Origin: Streptomyces sp. HUAS MG91 | GTDB lineage: Bacteria; Actinomycetota; Actinomycetes; Streptomycetales; Streptomycetaceae | Length of the DNA: 64,000 nucleotides | Direction of reading: 5' to 3' | Assembly: GCF_040529335.1 (NCBI RefSeq) | Contig: NZ_CP159534.1 | Span: 7,316,001-7,380,000 of the forward strand | Notes under the pieces: model-generated | The model's database searches: none | Seen by the model: only the letters and a program-made list of their open reading frames with translations | What the model was told of the DNA's origin: nothing | Shown here: positions 34,720-44,011 of the stretch, in pieces | Numbering within the stretch: the first letter of the stretch is position 1 | How the letters are laid out: each line of letters begins with the position of its first letter | Translations under genes and position numbers: made by a program

Positions 34720-35378
34720 TGAGCGACAACCCGGTGGCCGTGCGCCCACCGGACACCGCGGCGCTGCTCGTCGCCTGCGCGCTGGGCATCGAGCACGTCG
34801 CCCTGCGCACCGGCAGCCGGGCCGGTGCGAGCGCTCCCGTGACCGTGCTGCGCACGGGCATGGGTCCGGGCGCCGCCGAGCGCGCGACGGCGCGCGCCCT
34901 CGGCGACGCGGCGCTGCGCGAGGCCGCGGTGATCGCCACCGGGTTCTGTGCCGGGCTCGCGCCCGGCATGCATCCCGGCGACCTCGTCGTGGCCCAGGAG
35001 ACCCGCGACACGCACGGCAGCACCCCGTGCGTGAACACGGATCTGCTGGTGAAGGAACTCGTGAAGGCCGTGCCCGGACGGACCGTGCACACCGGGCCGC
35101 TCACCGGTTCCGACCATGTCGTGCGCGGTCACGAGCGCGGTGACCTGCTGGCCACCGGCGCGATCGCCGTCGACATGGAGTCGGCGGCCACCCTGCGCAC
35201 GGCGGTCGGGGCCGGTGAGCGTCCGGTTGCGGCCGTCCGGGTGGTCGTCGACGCCCCGGAACACGAACTCGTCAGGATCGGCACGGTCCGCGGTGGACTA
35301 TCTGCTTTCCGCGTCCTTCGTGCCGTCCTTCCCGCTTTTTTCGAATGGCACCGTTCTTTGCTGCTCCCTCGGAGGTGA
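34719..35378 (+). CDS. hpnG: HpnG-type phosphorylase/nucleosidase (adenosylhopane to ribosylhopane)
   Basis: A 219-residue PNP_UDP-type protein. The substrate-site segment is GAIAVDMESAATLRTA, with a glycine-rich loop RTGMGPGAAERATA. In the hopanoid pathway HpnG removes adenine from adenosylhopane after HpnH has attached the adenosyl group. It is shorter than typical nucleosidases and has a hydrophobic C-terminal helix, possibly for the membrane-bound substrate. The ATG shares a base with the shc stop (TGATG). Confidence 0.87.
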   Translation: MSDNPVAVRPPDTAALLVACALGIEHVALRTGSRAGASAPVTVLRTGMGPGAAERATARALGDAALREAAVIATGFCAGLAPGMHPGDLVVAQETRDTHGSTPCVNTDLLVKELVKAVPGRTVHTGPLTGSDHVVRGHERGDLLATGAIAVDMESAATLRTAVGAGERPVAAVRVVVDAPEHELVRIGTVRGGLSAFRVLRAVLPAFFEWHRSLLLPRR

Positions 35379-35384
35379 GCCCAG

Positions 35385-36407
35385 ATGGCCATGCCACTGC
35401 GTCAGTCCATCAAGGTTGCGACGTATCTCGCTGAACAGAAGATCCGCAAGCGGGACAAGTTCCCGCTCATTGTCGAACTGGAACCGCTGTACGCCTGCAA
35501 CCTGAAGTGCGAGGGCTGCGGCAAGATCCAGCACCCGGCGGGCGTGCTCAAGCAGCGCATGCCCGTCGCGCAGGCCGTCGGCGCCGTGCTGGAGTCCGGC
35601 GCGCCGATGGTGTCCATCGCCGGCGGCGAGCCGCTGATGCACCCTCAGATCGATGAGATCGTGCGTCAGTTGGTGGCCAGGAAGAAGTACGTCTTCCTGT
35701 GCACCAACGCGCTGCTGATGCGCAAGAAGATGGACAAGTTCAAGCCGTCGCCGTTCTTCGCCTTCACGGTGCACATCGACGGGATGCGCGAGCGTCACGA
35801 CGAGTCCGTCGCCAAGGAAGGCGTCTTCGACGAGGCGGTCGAGGCGATCAAGGAGGCCAAGCGGCGCGGCTTCCGGGTCACCACGAACTCGACCTTCTTC
35901 AACACCGACACCCCGCAGAACATCATCGAGGTGATGAACTACCTCAACGACGACCTCAAGGTCGACGAGATGATGATCTCGCCCGCCTACGCCTACGAGA
36001 AGGCGCCCGACCAGGAGCACTTCCTCGGCGTCACCCAGACCCGGGAGCTGTTCAAGAAGGCGTTCGCGGGCGGCAACCGCCGGCGCTGGCGGCTCAACCA
36101 CTCGCCGCTCTTCCTGGACTTCCTGGAGGGCAAGGTCGACTTCCCGTGCACGGCGTGGGCGATCCCGAACTACTCGCTCTTCGGGTGGCAGAAGCCCTGC
36201 TACCTGATGAGCGACGGGTACGTGCCGTCGTACCGGCAGCTGATCGAGGACACCGACTGGGAGGCGTACGGGCGGGGCAAGGACCCGCGCTGCGCCAACT
36301 GCATGGCGCACTGCGGCTACGAGCCGACGGCCGTGCTCGCCACGATGGGGTCGCTGAAGGAGTCCATCCGCGCCATGTCCGAGACCGTCGCCGGGAATCG
36401 TGGGTGA
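35385..36407 (+). CDS. hpnH: adenosyl-hopene transferase HpnH, radical SAM
   Basis: A 340-residue radical SAM enzyme that adds the 5-prime-deoxyadenosyl group to hopene to begin the C5 side chain. The cluster motif is C38-NLK-C42-EG-C45, followed by the GGEPL-type motif [11 protein letters not shown]. Additional cysteines near the C-terminus ([14 protein letters not shown]) match the HpnH family. It starts 6 bp after hpnG and overlaps the start region of ispG. Confidence 0.94.
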   Translation: MAMPLRQSIKVATYLAEQKIRKRDKFPLIVELEPLYACNLKCEGCGKIQHPAGVLKQRMPVAQAVGAVLESGAPMVSIAGGEPLMHPQIDEIVRQLVARKKYVFLCTNALLMRKKMDKFKPSPFFAFTVHIDGMRERHDESVAKEGVFDEAVEAIKEAKRRGFRVTTNSTFFNTDTPQNIIEVMNYLNDDLKVDEMMISPAYAYEKAPDQEHFLGVTQTRELFKKAFAGGNRRRWRLNHSPLFLDFLEGKVDFPCTAWAIPNYSLFGWQKPCYLMSDGYVPSYRQLIEDTDWEAYGRGKDPRCANCMAHCGYEPTAVLATMGSLKESIRAMSETVAGNRG

Positions 36408-36414
36408 GCGTGGC

Positions 36415-37578
36415 ATGAACGGAGAGCCCGTCTCACTGGGCCTCCCCGAGGTACCGGTCCGACCCATCGCCGAGCGGCGCGCCAGCCGCCGGATCATGGT
36501 CGGACCGGTGGCGGTGGGAGGCGGCGCACCGGTGTCCGTGCAGTCGATGACGACGACACGGACCTCGGACATCGGGACCACGCTGCAGCAGATCGCCGAA
36601 CTGACCGCGTCCGGCTGTCAGATCGTGCGGGTGGCGTGCCCCACCCAGGACGACGCGGACGCGCTCGCGACCATCGCGCGCAAGTCGCAGATCCCCGTCA
36701 TCGCGGACATCCACTTCCAGCCCAAGTACGTGTTCGCCGCCATCGACGCCGGGTGTGCGGCGGTGCGGGTGAACCCGGGCAACATCAAGAAGTTCGACGA
36801 CCAGGTCAAGCAGATCGCGAAGGCGGCGTCCGACGCCGGTACGCCGATCAGGATCGGGGTCAACGCGGGGTCGCTCGACCGCCGCCTCCTGGAGAAGTAC
36901 GGGAAGGCGACCCCGGAGGCGCTCGTGGAGTCGGCGCTGTGGGAGGCGTCGCTCTTCGAGGAGCACGGCTTCCGCGACCTCAAGATCTCCGTCAAGCACA
37001 ACGACCCCGTGGTGATGGTCAACGCCTACCGGCAGCTCGCCGCCGCGTGCGACTACCCGCTGCACCTCGGGGTGACGGAGGCGGGCCCCGCCTTCCAGGG
37101 CACGATCAAGTCGGCCGTCGCCTTCGGCGCGCTGCTCTCCGAGGGCATCGGCGACACCATCCGGGTCTCGCTGTCCGCGCCGCCCGCCGAGGAGTGCAAG
37201 GTCGGCATCCAGATCCTGGAGTCGCTGGGACTGCGGCAGCGGCGCCTGGAGATCGTCTCCTGTCCGTCCTGCGGGCGGGCCCAGGTGGACGTGTACAAGC
37301 TGGCCGACGAGGTGACCGCCGGGCTCGACGGCATGGAGGTGCCGCTGCGGGTGGCCGTCATGGGGTGTGTCGTGAACGGACCGGGGGAGGCCCGCGAGGC
37401 CGATCTCGGCGTCGCCTCGGGCAACGGCAAGGGGCAGATCTTCGTAAAGGGCGAGGTCGTCAAGACCGTTCCCGAGTCGAAGATCGTGGAGACGCTCATC
37501 GAGGAAGCGATGAAGATCGCCGAGCGGATGGAGAAGGACGGCGTCGCGTCGGGCCCGCCCGACGTCACCGTGAGCTGA
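36415..37578 (+). CDS. ispG: 4-hydroxy-3-methylbut-2-enyl diphosphate synthase
   Basis: About 387 residues. IspG is the 4Fe-4S enzyme that converts MEcPP to HMBPP in the MEP pathway. The N-terminal barrel has [23 protein letters not shown] sequence and the conserved RVNPGNI. The cluster cysteines are in [11 protein letters not shown] and [12 protein letters not shown] chose the ATG at 36415; a GTG at 36400 overlapping hpnH is an alternative. Streptomyces normally has a second, housekeeping ispG elsewhere, so this is probably the hopanoid-linked paralogue that boosts precursor supply. Confidence 0.93.
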   Translation: MNGEPVSLGLPEVPVRPIAERRASRRIMVGPVAVGGGAPVSVQSMTTTRTSDIGTTLQQIAELTASGCQIVRVACPTQDDADALATIARKSQIPVIADIHFQPKYVFAAIDAGCAAVRVNPGNIKKFDDQVKQIAKAASDAGTPIRIGVNAGSLDRRLLEKYGKATPEALVESALWEASLFEEHGFRDLKISVKHNDPVVMVNAYRQLAAACDYPLHLGVTEAGPAFQGTIKSAVAFGALLSEGIGDTIRVSLSAPPAEECKVGIQILESLGLRQRRLEIVSCPSCGRAQVDVYKLADEVTAGLDGMEVPLRVAVMGCVVNGPGEAREADLGVASGNGKGQIFVKGEVVKTVPESKIVETLIEEAMKIAERMEKDGVASGPPDVTVS

Positions 37579-37618
37579 GTGCTGGGTTGTGAGGTTCGAC
37601 CACGAAGGGGGCTCGAGC

Positions 37619-39508
37619 GTGACGATTCTGGAAACCATCCGGGGGCCGCGCGATCTGAAGGCGCTGAGCGAGGAGGAGCTCGACGAACTGGCGGTGGAGA
37701 TAAGGGAGTTCCTGATCCACGCGGTTGCCAGAACCGGCGGTCACCTCGGACCCAACCTGGGCGTGGTCGAACTGACCGTCGCGCTCCACCGGGTCTTCGA
37801 GTCGCCCGTCGACAAGATCGTCTGGGACACCGGCCATCAGAGCTATGTGCACAAGCTGCTGACCGGCCGTCAGGACTTCAGCAAGCTGCGCGGCAAGGGC
37901 GGCCTGTCCGGCTACCCCTCGCGCGAGGAGTCCGAGCACGACATCGTCGAGAACAGCCACGCCTCCACCGCCCTCGGCTGGGCCGACGGGCTCGCCAAGG
38001 CGCGCCAGGTGCAGGGGGAGCGCGGGCACGTCGTCGCCGTCATCGGCGACGGCGCGCTGACCGGCGGCATGGCCTGGGAGGCGCTGAACAACATCGCGGC
38101 GGCCAAGGACCGCCCGCTGATCATCGTGGTCAACGACAACGAGCGCTCCTACGCGCCCACCATCGGCGGGCTCGCCAACCACCTGGCCACGCTGCGCACG
38201 ACCGACGGCTACGAGAAGGTACTGGCCTGGGGCAAGGATGTCCTGCTGCGCACCCCCGTCGTCGGACACACCGTCTACGAGTCCCTGCACGGCGCCAAGA
38301 AGGGCTTCAAGGACGCGTTCGCCCCGCAGGGCATGTTCGAGGACCTGGGCCTCAAATACGTAGGCCCCATCGACGGGCACGACATCGGGGCCATGGAGTC
38401 CGCGCTGCGCCGCGCGAAGCGCTTCCACGGGCCGGTCCTCGTGCACTGCCTGACCGAGAAGGGCCGCGGCTACGAGCCGGCGCTCGCCGACGAGGCCGAC
38501 CGCTTCCACACCGTCGGCGTGATGGATCCCCTCACGTGCGAGCCGCTCGCCCCGGCCGGCGGCCCGTCCTGGACCTCGGTGTTCGGCGACGAGATCGCGG
38601 CGATCGGGCGGGAGCGGGCGGACGTCGTCGCCATCACCGCGGCCATGCTGCATCCGGTGGGCCTGACGAAGTTCGCGGCCGAGTTCCCCGACCGGGTGTG
38701 GGACGTCGGCATCGCCGAGCAGCACGCCGCCGTCTCCGCCGCCGGTCTCGCCACCGGCGGGCTGCATCCGGTCGTCGCCGTGTACGCGACCTTCCTCAAC
38801 CGCGCCTTCGACCAGCTCCTCATGGACGTCGCCCTGCACAAGAGCGGCGTCACCTTCGTCCTCGACCGGGCCGGCGTCACCGGAGTCGACGGCGCCTCGC
38901 ACAACGGCATGTGGGACATGTCCGTGCTCCAGGTGGTGCCGGGGCTGCGGATCGCCGCACCGCGCGACGCCGACCAGCTCCGCGCGCAGCTGCGCGAGGC
39001 CGTCGCCGTGGACGACGCCCCGACCGTGCTGCGCTTTCCCAAGGAGTCCGTGGGCGCGCCGGTCCCGGCCGTCGACCGGGTGGGCGGCATCGACGTGCTG
39101 CACCGGTCCGACAACCCGCGCGTGCTGCTCGTGTCGGTCGGCGTGATGGCCCCGGTCTGTCTCCAGACCGCCGAGCTGCTGGCGGCCCGTGGCATCAACT
39201 GCACGGTCGTCGACCCGCGTTGGGTCAAACCCGTCGACCCGGATCTCGCCCCGCTGGCCACCGGGTACGAGCTCGTCGCCGTCGTCGAGGACAACAGCAG
39301 GGCCGCCGGAGTCGGCTCCGCGGTCGCCCTCGCGCTCGGCGACGCCGAAGTCGACGTCCCCGTACGCCGGTTCGGGATCCCCGAGCAGTTCCTCGCGCAC
39401 GCCAAGCGCGGCGAGGTGCTGGCCGACATCGGTCTGACGCCGGTGGAGATCGCCGGACGGATCAGTACCTCCCTCAATGTGAAGTCCGGCAAGGAGAACG
39501 ACGCATGA
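37619..39508 (+). CDS. dxs: 1-deoxy-D-xylulose-5-phosphate synthase
   Basis: A 629-residue thiamine-diphosphate enzyme that condenses pyruvate and glyceraldehyde 3-phosphate, the first and controlling step of the MEP pathway. The ThDP motif is [18 protein letters not shown], with the substrate His in GGHLGPNLG and [10 protein letters not shown]; the transketolase domain has [15 protein letters not shown]. The GTG at 37619 has GAAGGGGG about 9 nt upstream. Together with the ispG gene before it, it gives this operon its own entry into isoprenoid precursors. The stop overlaps the aminotransferase ATG. Confidence 0.95.
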   Translation: MTILETIRGPRDLKALSEEELDELAVEIREFLIHAVARTGGHLGPNLGVVELTVALHRVFESPVDKIVWDTGHQSYVHKLLTGRQDFSKLRGKGGLSGYPSREESEHDIVENSHASTALGWADGLAKARQVQGERGHVVAVIGDGALTGGMAWEALNNIAAAKDRPLIIVVNDNERSYAPTIGGLANHLATLRTTDGYEKVLAWGKDVLLRTPVVGHTVYESLHGAKKGFKDAFAPQGMFEDLGLKYVGPIDGHDIGAMESALRRAKRFHGPVLVHCLTEKGRGYEPALADEADRFHTVGVMDPLTCEPLAPAGGPSWTSVFGDEIAAIGRERADVVAITAAMLHPVGLTKFAAEFPDRVWDVGIAEQHAAVSAAGLATGGLHPVVAVYATFLNRAFDQLLMDVALHKSGVTFVLDRAGVTGVDGASHNGMWDMSVLQVVPGLRIAAPRDADQLRAQLREAVAVDDAPTVLRFPKESVGAPVPAVDRVGGIDVLHRSDNPRVLLVSVGVMAPVCLQTAELLAARGINCTVVDPRWVKPVDPDLAPLATGYELVAVVEDNSRAAGVGSAVALALGDAEVDVPVRRFGIPEQFLAHAKRGEVLADIGLTPVEIAGRISTSLNVKSGKENDA

Positions 39509-40890
39509 GCAAGGAGTTCGACCTCCAGACGCTGCTCGCCGAGCGCGGCGCCGAACGGTACGAGCTGCACGCCAAGTACCTCAACCACCAGCTGCCGAAG
39601 ATGCTGCACACCATCGGCTTCGACAAGGTCTACGAGCGGGCCGAGGGCGCCCACTTCTGGGACGCGGACGGCAACGACTACCTGGACATGCTCGCCGGGT
39701 TCGGCGTCATGGGCCTGGGCCGCCACCACCCCGTCGTCCGCAAGGCGCTGCACGACGTCCTCGACGCCTCCCTCGCCGACCTGACCCGGTTCGACTGCCA
39801 GCCGCTGCCGGGGCTGCTCGCCGAGAAGCTGCTCGCCCACAGCCCGCATCTGGACCGGGTCTTCTTCGGCAACAGCGGTACGGAAGCGGTCGAGACGGCG
39901 CTGAAGTTCGCCCGCTTCGCCACCGGGAAGCCGCGGGTGCTCTACTGCGCCCACGCCTTCCACGGCCTGACCACCGGCTCCCTGTCGGTCAACGGCGAGG
40001 ACGGGTTCCGCGACGGCTTCGCCCCGCTGCTGCCCGACACCGCCGTCCCGCTCGGCGACCTCGACGCCTTGGCGCGGGAGCTGAAGAAGGGCGATGTCGC
40101 CGCGCTCATCGTCGAGCCCATCCAGGGCAAGGGCGTGCACGAGGCGCCGCCCGGCTATCTGCGGGCCGCGCAGCAACTCCTGCACCAGCACAAGGCGTTG
40201 CTCATCGCCGACGAGGTGCAGACCGGCCTCGGACGCACCGGCGACTTCTACGCCTACCAGCACGAGGACGGCGTCGAGCCGGACCTGGTGTGCGTCGCCA
40301 AGGCGCTCTCCGGCGGATACGTGCCCGTGGGCGCCACCCTCGGCAAGGACTGGATCTTCAAGAAGGTCTACTCGTCCATGGACCGGGTCCTGGTCCACTC
40401 GGCCAGCTTCGGCTCCAACGCGCAGGCCATGGCCGCCGGCCTCGCCGTGCTCTCCGTGATGGAGGACGAGGAGACCGTCGCCAACGCCCGGGCCATGGGC
40501 GACCTGCTGCGGACCCGGCTCGCCGCGCTCATCGACCGCTACGAACTGCTGAGCGACGTCCGCGGCCGCGGCCTGATGATCGGGATCGAGTTCGGCAGGC
40601 CCAAGTCACTGAAGCTGCGCAGCCGCTGGACCATGCTGCAGGCCGCGCGCAAGGGTCTGTTCGCGCAGATGGTCGTGGTGCCGCTGCTGCAGAAGCACCG
40701 GATCCTCACCCAGGTCTCCGGCGACCATCTCGAAGTCATCAAGCTGATCCCGCCGCTCGTCCTCGACGAGGCGGACGTCGAGCGGTTCGTCGAGGCGTTC
40801 ACCGCCGTCATGGACGACGCGCACGGCGGCGGCGGGCTGATGTGGGACTTCGGGAAGACACTGGTGAAGCAGGCGGTCGCCATCCGCTGA
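39505..40890 (+). CDS. hpnO: class III aminotransferase, HpnO-like (aminobacteriohopanetriol formation)
   Basis: A 461-residue PLP-dependent aminotransferase. The PLP-site residues include [14 protein letters not shown], and the Schiff-base Lys is expected in [32 protein letters not shown] is the phosphate-binding segment. In hopanoid clusters such an enzyme aminates the C35 position to give aminobacteriohopanetriol. It is last in the operon, overlapping dxs by 4 bp. The family also includes ornithine and acetylornithine aminotransferases, so the assignment rests on context. Confidence 0.85.
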   Translation: MSKEFDLQTLLAERGAERYELHAKYLNHQLPKMLHTIGFDKVYERAEGAHFWDADGNDYLDMLAGFGVMGLGRHHPVVRKALHDVLDASLADLTRFDCQPLPGLLAEKLLAHSPHLDRVFFGNSGTEAVETALKFARFATGKPRVLYCAHAFHGLTTGSLSVNGEDGFRDGFAPLLPDTAVPLGDLDALARELKKGDVAALIVEPIQGKGVHEAPPGYLRAAQQLLHQHKALLIADEVQTGLGRTGDFYAYQHEDGVEPDLVCVAKALSGGYVPVGATLGKDWIFKKVYSSMDRVLVHSASFGSNAQAMAAGLAVLSVMEDEETVANARAMGDLLRTRLAALIDRYELLSDVRGRGLMIGIEFGRPKSLKLRSRWTMLQAARKGLFAQMVVVPLLQKHRILTQVSGDHLEVIKLIPPLVLDEADVERFVEAFTAVMDDAHGGGGLMWDFGKTLVKQAVAIR

Positions 40891-40907
40891 CCGGGTCCAT
40901 GGACCGA

Positions 40908-40935
40908 TTGCCTCAGAGGCTTGCCTCTGAGGCAA
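40908..40935 (+). terminator. 13-bp hairpin, possible terminator of the hopanoid operon
   Basis: TTGCCTCAGAGGC (40908-40920) pairs perfectly with GCCTCTGAGGCAA (40923-40935) across a TT loop, and TAAATTT follows at 40936-40942. It lies 17 bp after the hpnO stop. The same bases form boxes 1 and 2 of the operator, so the element may serve both purposes. Confidence 0.55.
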
Positions 40936-40955
40936 TAAATTTGCCTCTTAGGCAG
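40908..40955. promoter_or_regulatory. three-box operator upstream of the XRE-cupin gene
   Basis: Three 15-bp near-palindromes follow one another: TTGCCTCAGAGGCTT (40908-40922), TTGCCTCTGAGGCAA (40921-40935, perfect apart from its centre) and TTGCCTCTTAGGCAG (40941-40955). The consensus is TTGCCTC, one central base, GAGGCAA-like. They lie 22-69 bp ahead of the XRE-cupin start, so autoregulation by that protein is likely. Confidence 0.75.
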
Positions 40956-40976
40956 GGCTCTGGCTGAATCGACGGT

Positions 40977-41585
40977 ATGAGCCCTGCCCTCCCCGAGGAG
41001 GCTCCGGAACCCCCGGAGCTGCCTGCCGTCGCGCCCCAGCTGCGCGCCCTGCGCCGTCGCGCCTCCCTCACCCTGGAGGCCGCGGCCCGCACGGCCGGCC
41101 TGTCACCGGCCCATCTCTCCCGGCTGGAGACCGGACAGCGCCAGCCCTCGCTGCCGATGCTGCTCGCACTCGCCCGTACCTACGGTACGACGGTCTCCGA
41201 ACTGCTCGGCGAGGCCCCCGCCGATCGCGACGCCGTCGTGCGCGCCGGGACCATGGAGGCGACCGAGGCGGGCGGCTGGACCTATGTCCAGGCCGGCGCC
41301 CCGGGCCGCGGCATGCAGGCGCTGCGGGTGCACGTCCCGTACGGCGCCCAGGGCGACATCGTGCGCGTCCACCCCGGCGAGGAGTGGCTCTACGTCCTCG
41401 AAGGGCGGCTGCGGCTGCGCCTGGGGGACACGGCCTACCGGCTCGACCCGGGAGACAGCGCCCACTTCGACTCGCTCACCCCGCACCGCATCGCGGCCGC
41501 GGACACCGGCGGGTCCGACCTTCTCTTCGTCCACACCTTGCTCCAGAGCCCGACCACCGCACTGTGCCTGGGAGGCATGTCATGA
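40977..41585 (+). CDS. XRE-family regulator with cupin sensor domain
   Basis: A 202-residue protein. The N-terminal helix-turn-helix is about residues 22-78 (LRALRRRASLTLEAAARTAGL, then PAHLSRLETGQRQPSLP). The C-terminal cupin barrel has HPGEEWLYVLEGRLRLRLG and RLDPGDSAHFDSLTPHRI, with His and Glu positions that could bind a metal. Members of this class regulate small-molecule metabolism and often themselves. The three-box operator just upstream supports autoregulation. It is coupled by ATGA to a one-helix protein, and the pair follows the hopanoid operon. Confidence 0.9.
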   Translation: MSPALPEEAPEPPELPAVAPQLRALRRRASLTLEAAARTAGLSPAHLSRLETGQRQPSLPMLLALARTYGTTVSELLGEAPADRDAVVRAGTMEATEAGGWTYVQAGAPGRGMQALRVHVPYGAQGDIVRVHPGEEWLYVLEGRLRLRLGDTAYRLDPGDSAHFDSLTPHRIAAADTGGSDLLFVHTLLQSPTTALCLGGMS

Positions 41586-41728
41586 GTGACGCACAGCGGC
41601 CGGGCGGCCGCGACATCGAGGACAAGCTGCCGCGCGGCATCTGGGTACGGGTCCTGATCTACGTCTTCGTGGGACACGCCTTCGCCGCGTTCGTCTACCT
41701 GCTGTTCACGCTGGGCGGCGGCCGCTGA
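41582..41728 (+). CDS. 48-residue single-helix membrane protein (DUF6126-like)
   Basis: The ATG overlaps the stop of the XRE-cupin gene (ATGA). The protein has a charged N-terminus (SDAQRPGGRDIEDKLPRG) and one membrane helix (VLIYVFVGHAFAAFVYLLF) with a short Gly/Arg end. I recall this pairing as DUF6126, but not its function. Small size and strict coupling suggest a membrane partner that could hold or signal to the regulator. Confidence 0.75.
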   Translation: MSDAQRPGGRDIEDKLPRGIWVRVLIYVFVGHAFAAFVYLLFTLGGGR

Positions 41729-41747
41729 GCACCGCCGCGCCGGCGCC

Positions 41748-42548
41748 TCAGTCGACCAGGCGCTCGCGCAGCCGGTCGCGGTCGGCCGCGCCGAGCTTCA
41801 GGCCCTCCGTGAAGTAGCGGTCGGTGGTGCCCCACTTCTCCTCGATGGTCTCGAAGGCCGCGTGCAGATACTCGGCGCGGGCGTCGAAGAGCGGCGCGAG
41901 CAGCTCCATGACCTCGGGGGAGTAGGCGTCGCCCGAGGTGCTGCCGGTGCGGCGGACCTTGTAGCGGCGGTGCTTCTCGTTCGACTTCAGGTAGTCCGCC
42001 TCGATGGCGTCCCGCTCGACGCCGACGGCGAGCAGCGTCACGGCGATCGACAGCCCCGCGCGGTCCTTGCCGGCCGCGCAGTGCATCAGGGCGGGCGTGC
42101 TGTCGTCGGCCATCGCGTGCAGCACCCGGCTGTGCTCGGCGGTGCGGTCGCTGATGATCGACCGGTACGAGGAGATCATGCGCTGCGCCGCGCGACCGTC
42201 GGAGAGCAGCGCGCGCAGCTGGTCGAGGTCGCCGTCGCGGACCATCTTCCAGAACTCGGCGCCGTCGGCCGGGTCGGTCAGCGGCAGATTCACATTGCGC
42301 ACGCCGGACAGCTCGACGTCGGCGCCCTCCAGCTTCTGGTCCGCCGCGTTGCGGAAGTCGAAGACGGTGTGCAGGCCGAGGGAGGACAGGAACGCGGCGT
42401 CCTCGGCGGTGGCGTGCGCGAGGTGACCGCTGCGGAAGAGCACGCCGGGCCGCACCTGCCCGCCGTCCACGGTCGGCAGGCCGCCCACATCGCGGAAGTT
42501 GCGCACTGCGGTCAGTTCGGGCTCGGTGGACGGGGCGTGCTGCGTCAC
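41748..42548 (-). CDS. tyrosine-protein phosphatase (Y_phosphatase3 family)
   Basis: About 266 residues from the GTG at 42548, which has GGAGGAG about 5 nt upstream. The catalytic loop is MHCAAGKDRAGLS, i.e. HCxxGxxR with the nucleophilic Cys and phosphate-binding Arg. The N-terminal NFRDVGGLPTVDGG is typical of this family, which also includes lipid phosphatases such as MptpB. It is soluble. The stop lies 19 bp from the small membrane gene, convergent to it. The substrate is unknown. Confidence 0.9.
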   Translation of the reverse strand: MTQHAPSTEPELTAVRNFRDVGGLPTVDGGQVRPGVLFRSGHLAHATAEDAAFLSSLGLHTVFDFRNAADQKLEGADVELSGVRNVNLPLTDPADGAEFWKMVRDGDLDQLRALLSDGRAAQRMISSYRSIISDRTAEHSRVLHAMADDSTPALMHCAAGKDRAGLSIAVTLLAVGVERDAIEADYLKSNEKHRRYKVRRTGSTSGDAYSPEVMELLAPLFDARAEYLHAAFETIEEKWGTTDRYFTEGLKLGAADRDRLRERLVD

Positions 42549-42858
42549 GGGGGCTCCTCCGAATCGGGCGCTCCGGCGCCGCTCGCCGGTGGGCCTTCGT
42601 CTGACGATACGACATCGATCACCCGGGCAACCATCCGTCTGTTTTGTCCAGTTCTGCGCCAACTGTCCGCAAGTGAAGGGAGATTGCGGACGGTCGCGTG
42701 AGCGGGCTCATAGCGGTGACGGTGCGTGGCGATTTCCGCGACTGCCGGACGGCGGAATTCCCGCAGGTATGGCGTTGGTAAAGGCACGGCTGCGACAGAG
42801 GGTCACACAGAGAACTCCCAAATGATCACCGAGAACCCCCGGAAAGTGAATTCGGTGT

Positions 42859-42888
42859 TTGTCGCGGCCGGTTGCGCTGCCTTACGGT
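42859..42888 (+). promoter_or_regulatory. promoter of the riboswitch-peptidase unit
   Basis: TTGTCG (42859-42864) and TACGGT (42883-42888) with an 18-bp spacer give a housekeeping-type promoter whose transcript would begin about 42895, just before the riboswitch. Confidence 0.4.
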
Positions 42889-42893
42889 CACCC

Positions 42894-43098
42894 ATCACAC
42901 CGGACGGAACGCCTAGTCCTGCCGCCGCCCGGAATTCCCACGACAACCCGTGACGGCAGGAGCGGGGGACCCACAGGCAGTACGCCGCCGAGGGATTTCC
43001 CGACGTGGCTCGGGGTGCAGCCGGTCTCCTTCCCGGGATCCGGCCGGACATCTCCAGTCCGAACCCGACAGCTCACCTCGCAGGCGACGGAGAGGAAA
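42894..43098 (+). ncRNA. ydaO-type cyclic di-AMP riboswitch
   Basis: The 5-prime region of the LysM/M23 peptidase mRNA carries conserved ydaO pieces in the right order: CGGACGGAACGCC near 42901, TCCTGCCGCCGCC paired with GACGGCAGGAGCGGGGGACC (42952 on), GGGGTGCAGCCGG near 43013, and CCGAACCCGACAGCTCACC near 43059 followed by CGCAGGCGACGGAGAGG. These match what I know of Streptomyces ydaO elements upstream of cell-wall hydrolase genes. Ligand binding (c-di-AMP) would normally lower expression of the peptidase. The ends given are approximate. Confidence 0.88.
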
Positions 43099-43104
43099 AG
43101 CGCC

Positions 43105-43854
43105 ATGCCCGCACAGGCGAAGCACCGCCGCCCGAAGACCCGCCGCGCCACCCGCGCCGCCGCCCTCGCCACCGTCGGAGGGGCCGCGCTCGCGCTGCCG
43201 CTCATCGGCGCCACCGGGGCGCAGGCCGCGAGCTCCGGCAGCGCCACGTACACCGTGAAGTCCGGCGACACCCTCGCGAAGATCGCGAAGAGCCAGAACG
43301 TCGACGGTGGCTGGCAGCAGCTCTACAAGGACAACAAGAGCGTCATCGGCGCGAACGCGTCCCTGATCACGCCCGGCATCAAGCTCACCGTCGGCGGCGC
43401 GAGCGGCTCGGCCGCCACTGCTACCCGGGCGAGCACCGCCTCGACCGGCTCGGGCTACGTGAAGCCCGTCGAGGGCTCGGTCGGCACCCAGTACCACTCG
43501 TCCGGCGCAATGTGGTCCAGCGGCTACCACACCGGCACCGACTTCACCGTGCCCACCGGCACCTCGGTGAAGGCCGTGTCCAACGGCACCGTCGTCTCGG
43601 CGGGCGACGGGGGCGCCTACGGCAACCAGGTCGTCATCAAGAACGCCGACGGCTACTACTCCCAGTACGCCCACCTGTCCTCGGTCGGCGTCTCCGCAGG
43701 TCAGACGGTGACGGCGGGCCAGCAGATCGGGCTGTCCGGCGCGACCGGCAACGTCACCGGACCCCACCTGCACTTCGAGATCCGGACGACCGCGAGCTAC
43801 GGCTCGGACGTCGACCCGGTCGCCTACCTGCGCGGCCACGGCGTCACTCTCTGA
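43105..43854 (+). CDS. secreted LysM/M23 peptidase (cell-wall hydrolase)
   Basis: A 249-residue exported protein: signal peptide (AALATVGGAALALPLIGATGAQA), a LysM domain binding peptidoglycan (YTVKSGDTLAKIAKSQ, residues about 50-95), a Ser/Thr-rich linker, and an M23 endopeptidase domain with zinc ligands in SGYHTGTDFTVP and the later HLHFE. It should cut peptide cross-links in peptidoglycan. The ATG at 43105 follows AGAGGAAAA. Its mRNA leader contains the c-di-AMP riboswitch, connecting wall cleavage with the nucleotide signal used in growth, osmotic control and spore germination. Confidence 0.93.
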   Translation: MPAQAKHRRPKTRRATRAAALATVGGAALALPLIGATGAQAASSGSATYTVKSGDTLAKIAKSQNVDGGWQQLYKDNKSVIGANASLITPGIKLTVGGASGSAATATRASTASTGSGYVKPVEGSVGTQYHSSGAMWSSGYHTGTDFTVPTGTSVKAVSNGTVVSAGDGGAYGNQVVIKNADGYYSQYAHLSSVGVSAGQTVTAGQQIGLSGATGNVTGPHLHFEIRTTASYGSDVDPVAYLRGHGVTL

Positions 43855-43902
43855 GCCGTCCGGCCTCGAAGGCGTCCCGCGCAGCACGTGCGCCACACGC
43901 CT

Positions 43903-43941
43903 CACGCCCGGCTCCCAGATATTCCCTGGGGGCCGGGTGTG
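43903..43941 (+). terminator. hairpin terminator of the M23 peptidase gene
   Basis: CACGCCCGGCTCCCAG (43903-43918) and CTGGGGGCCGGGTGTG (43926-43941) pair over 16 positions with two G-T pairs and a 7-nt loop, followed by CTTTG. Confidence 0.8.
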
Positions 43942-44011
43942 CTTTGTCACCACTCGTCAACCCCTGGTTACGGTCGCGTAGGTCACATCCCTGGGTGAAA
44001 GATGTGTGGTC

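Noticed and set aside
42726..42953. Short plus-strand ORF before the M23 gene
   Set aside because: It overlaps the promoter and the conserved riboswitch sequence, and shows poor codon bias.
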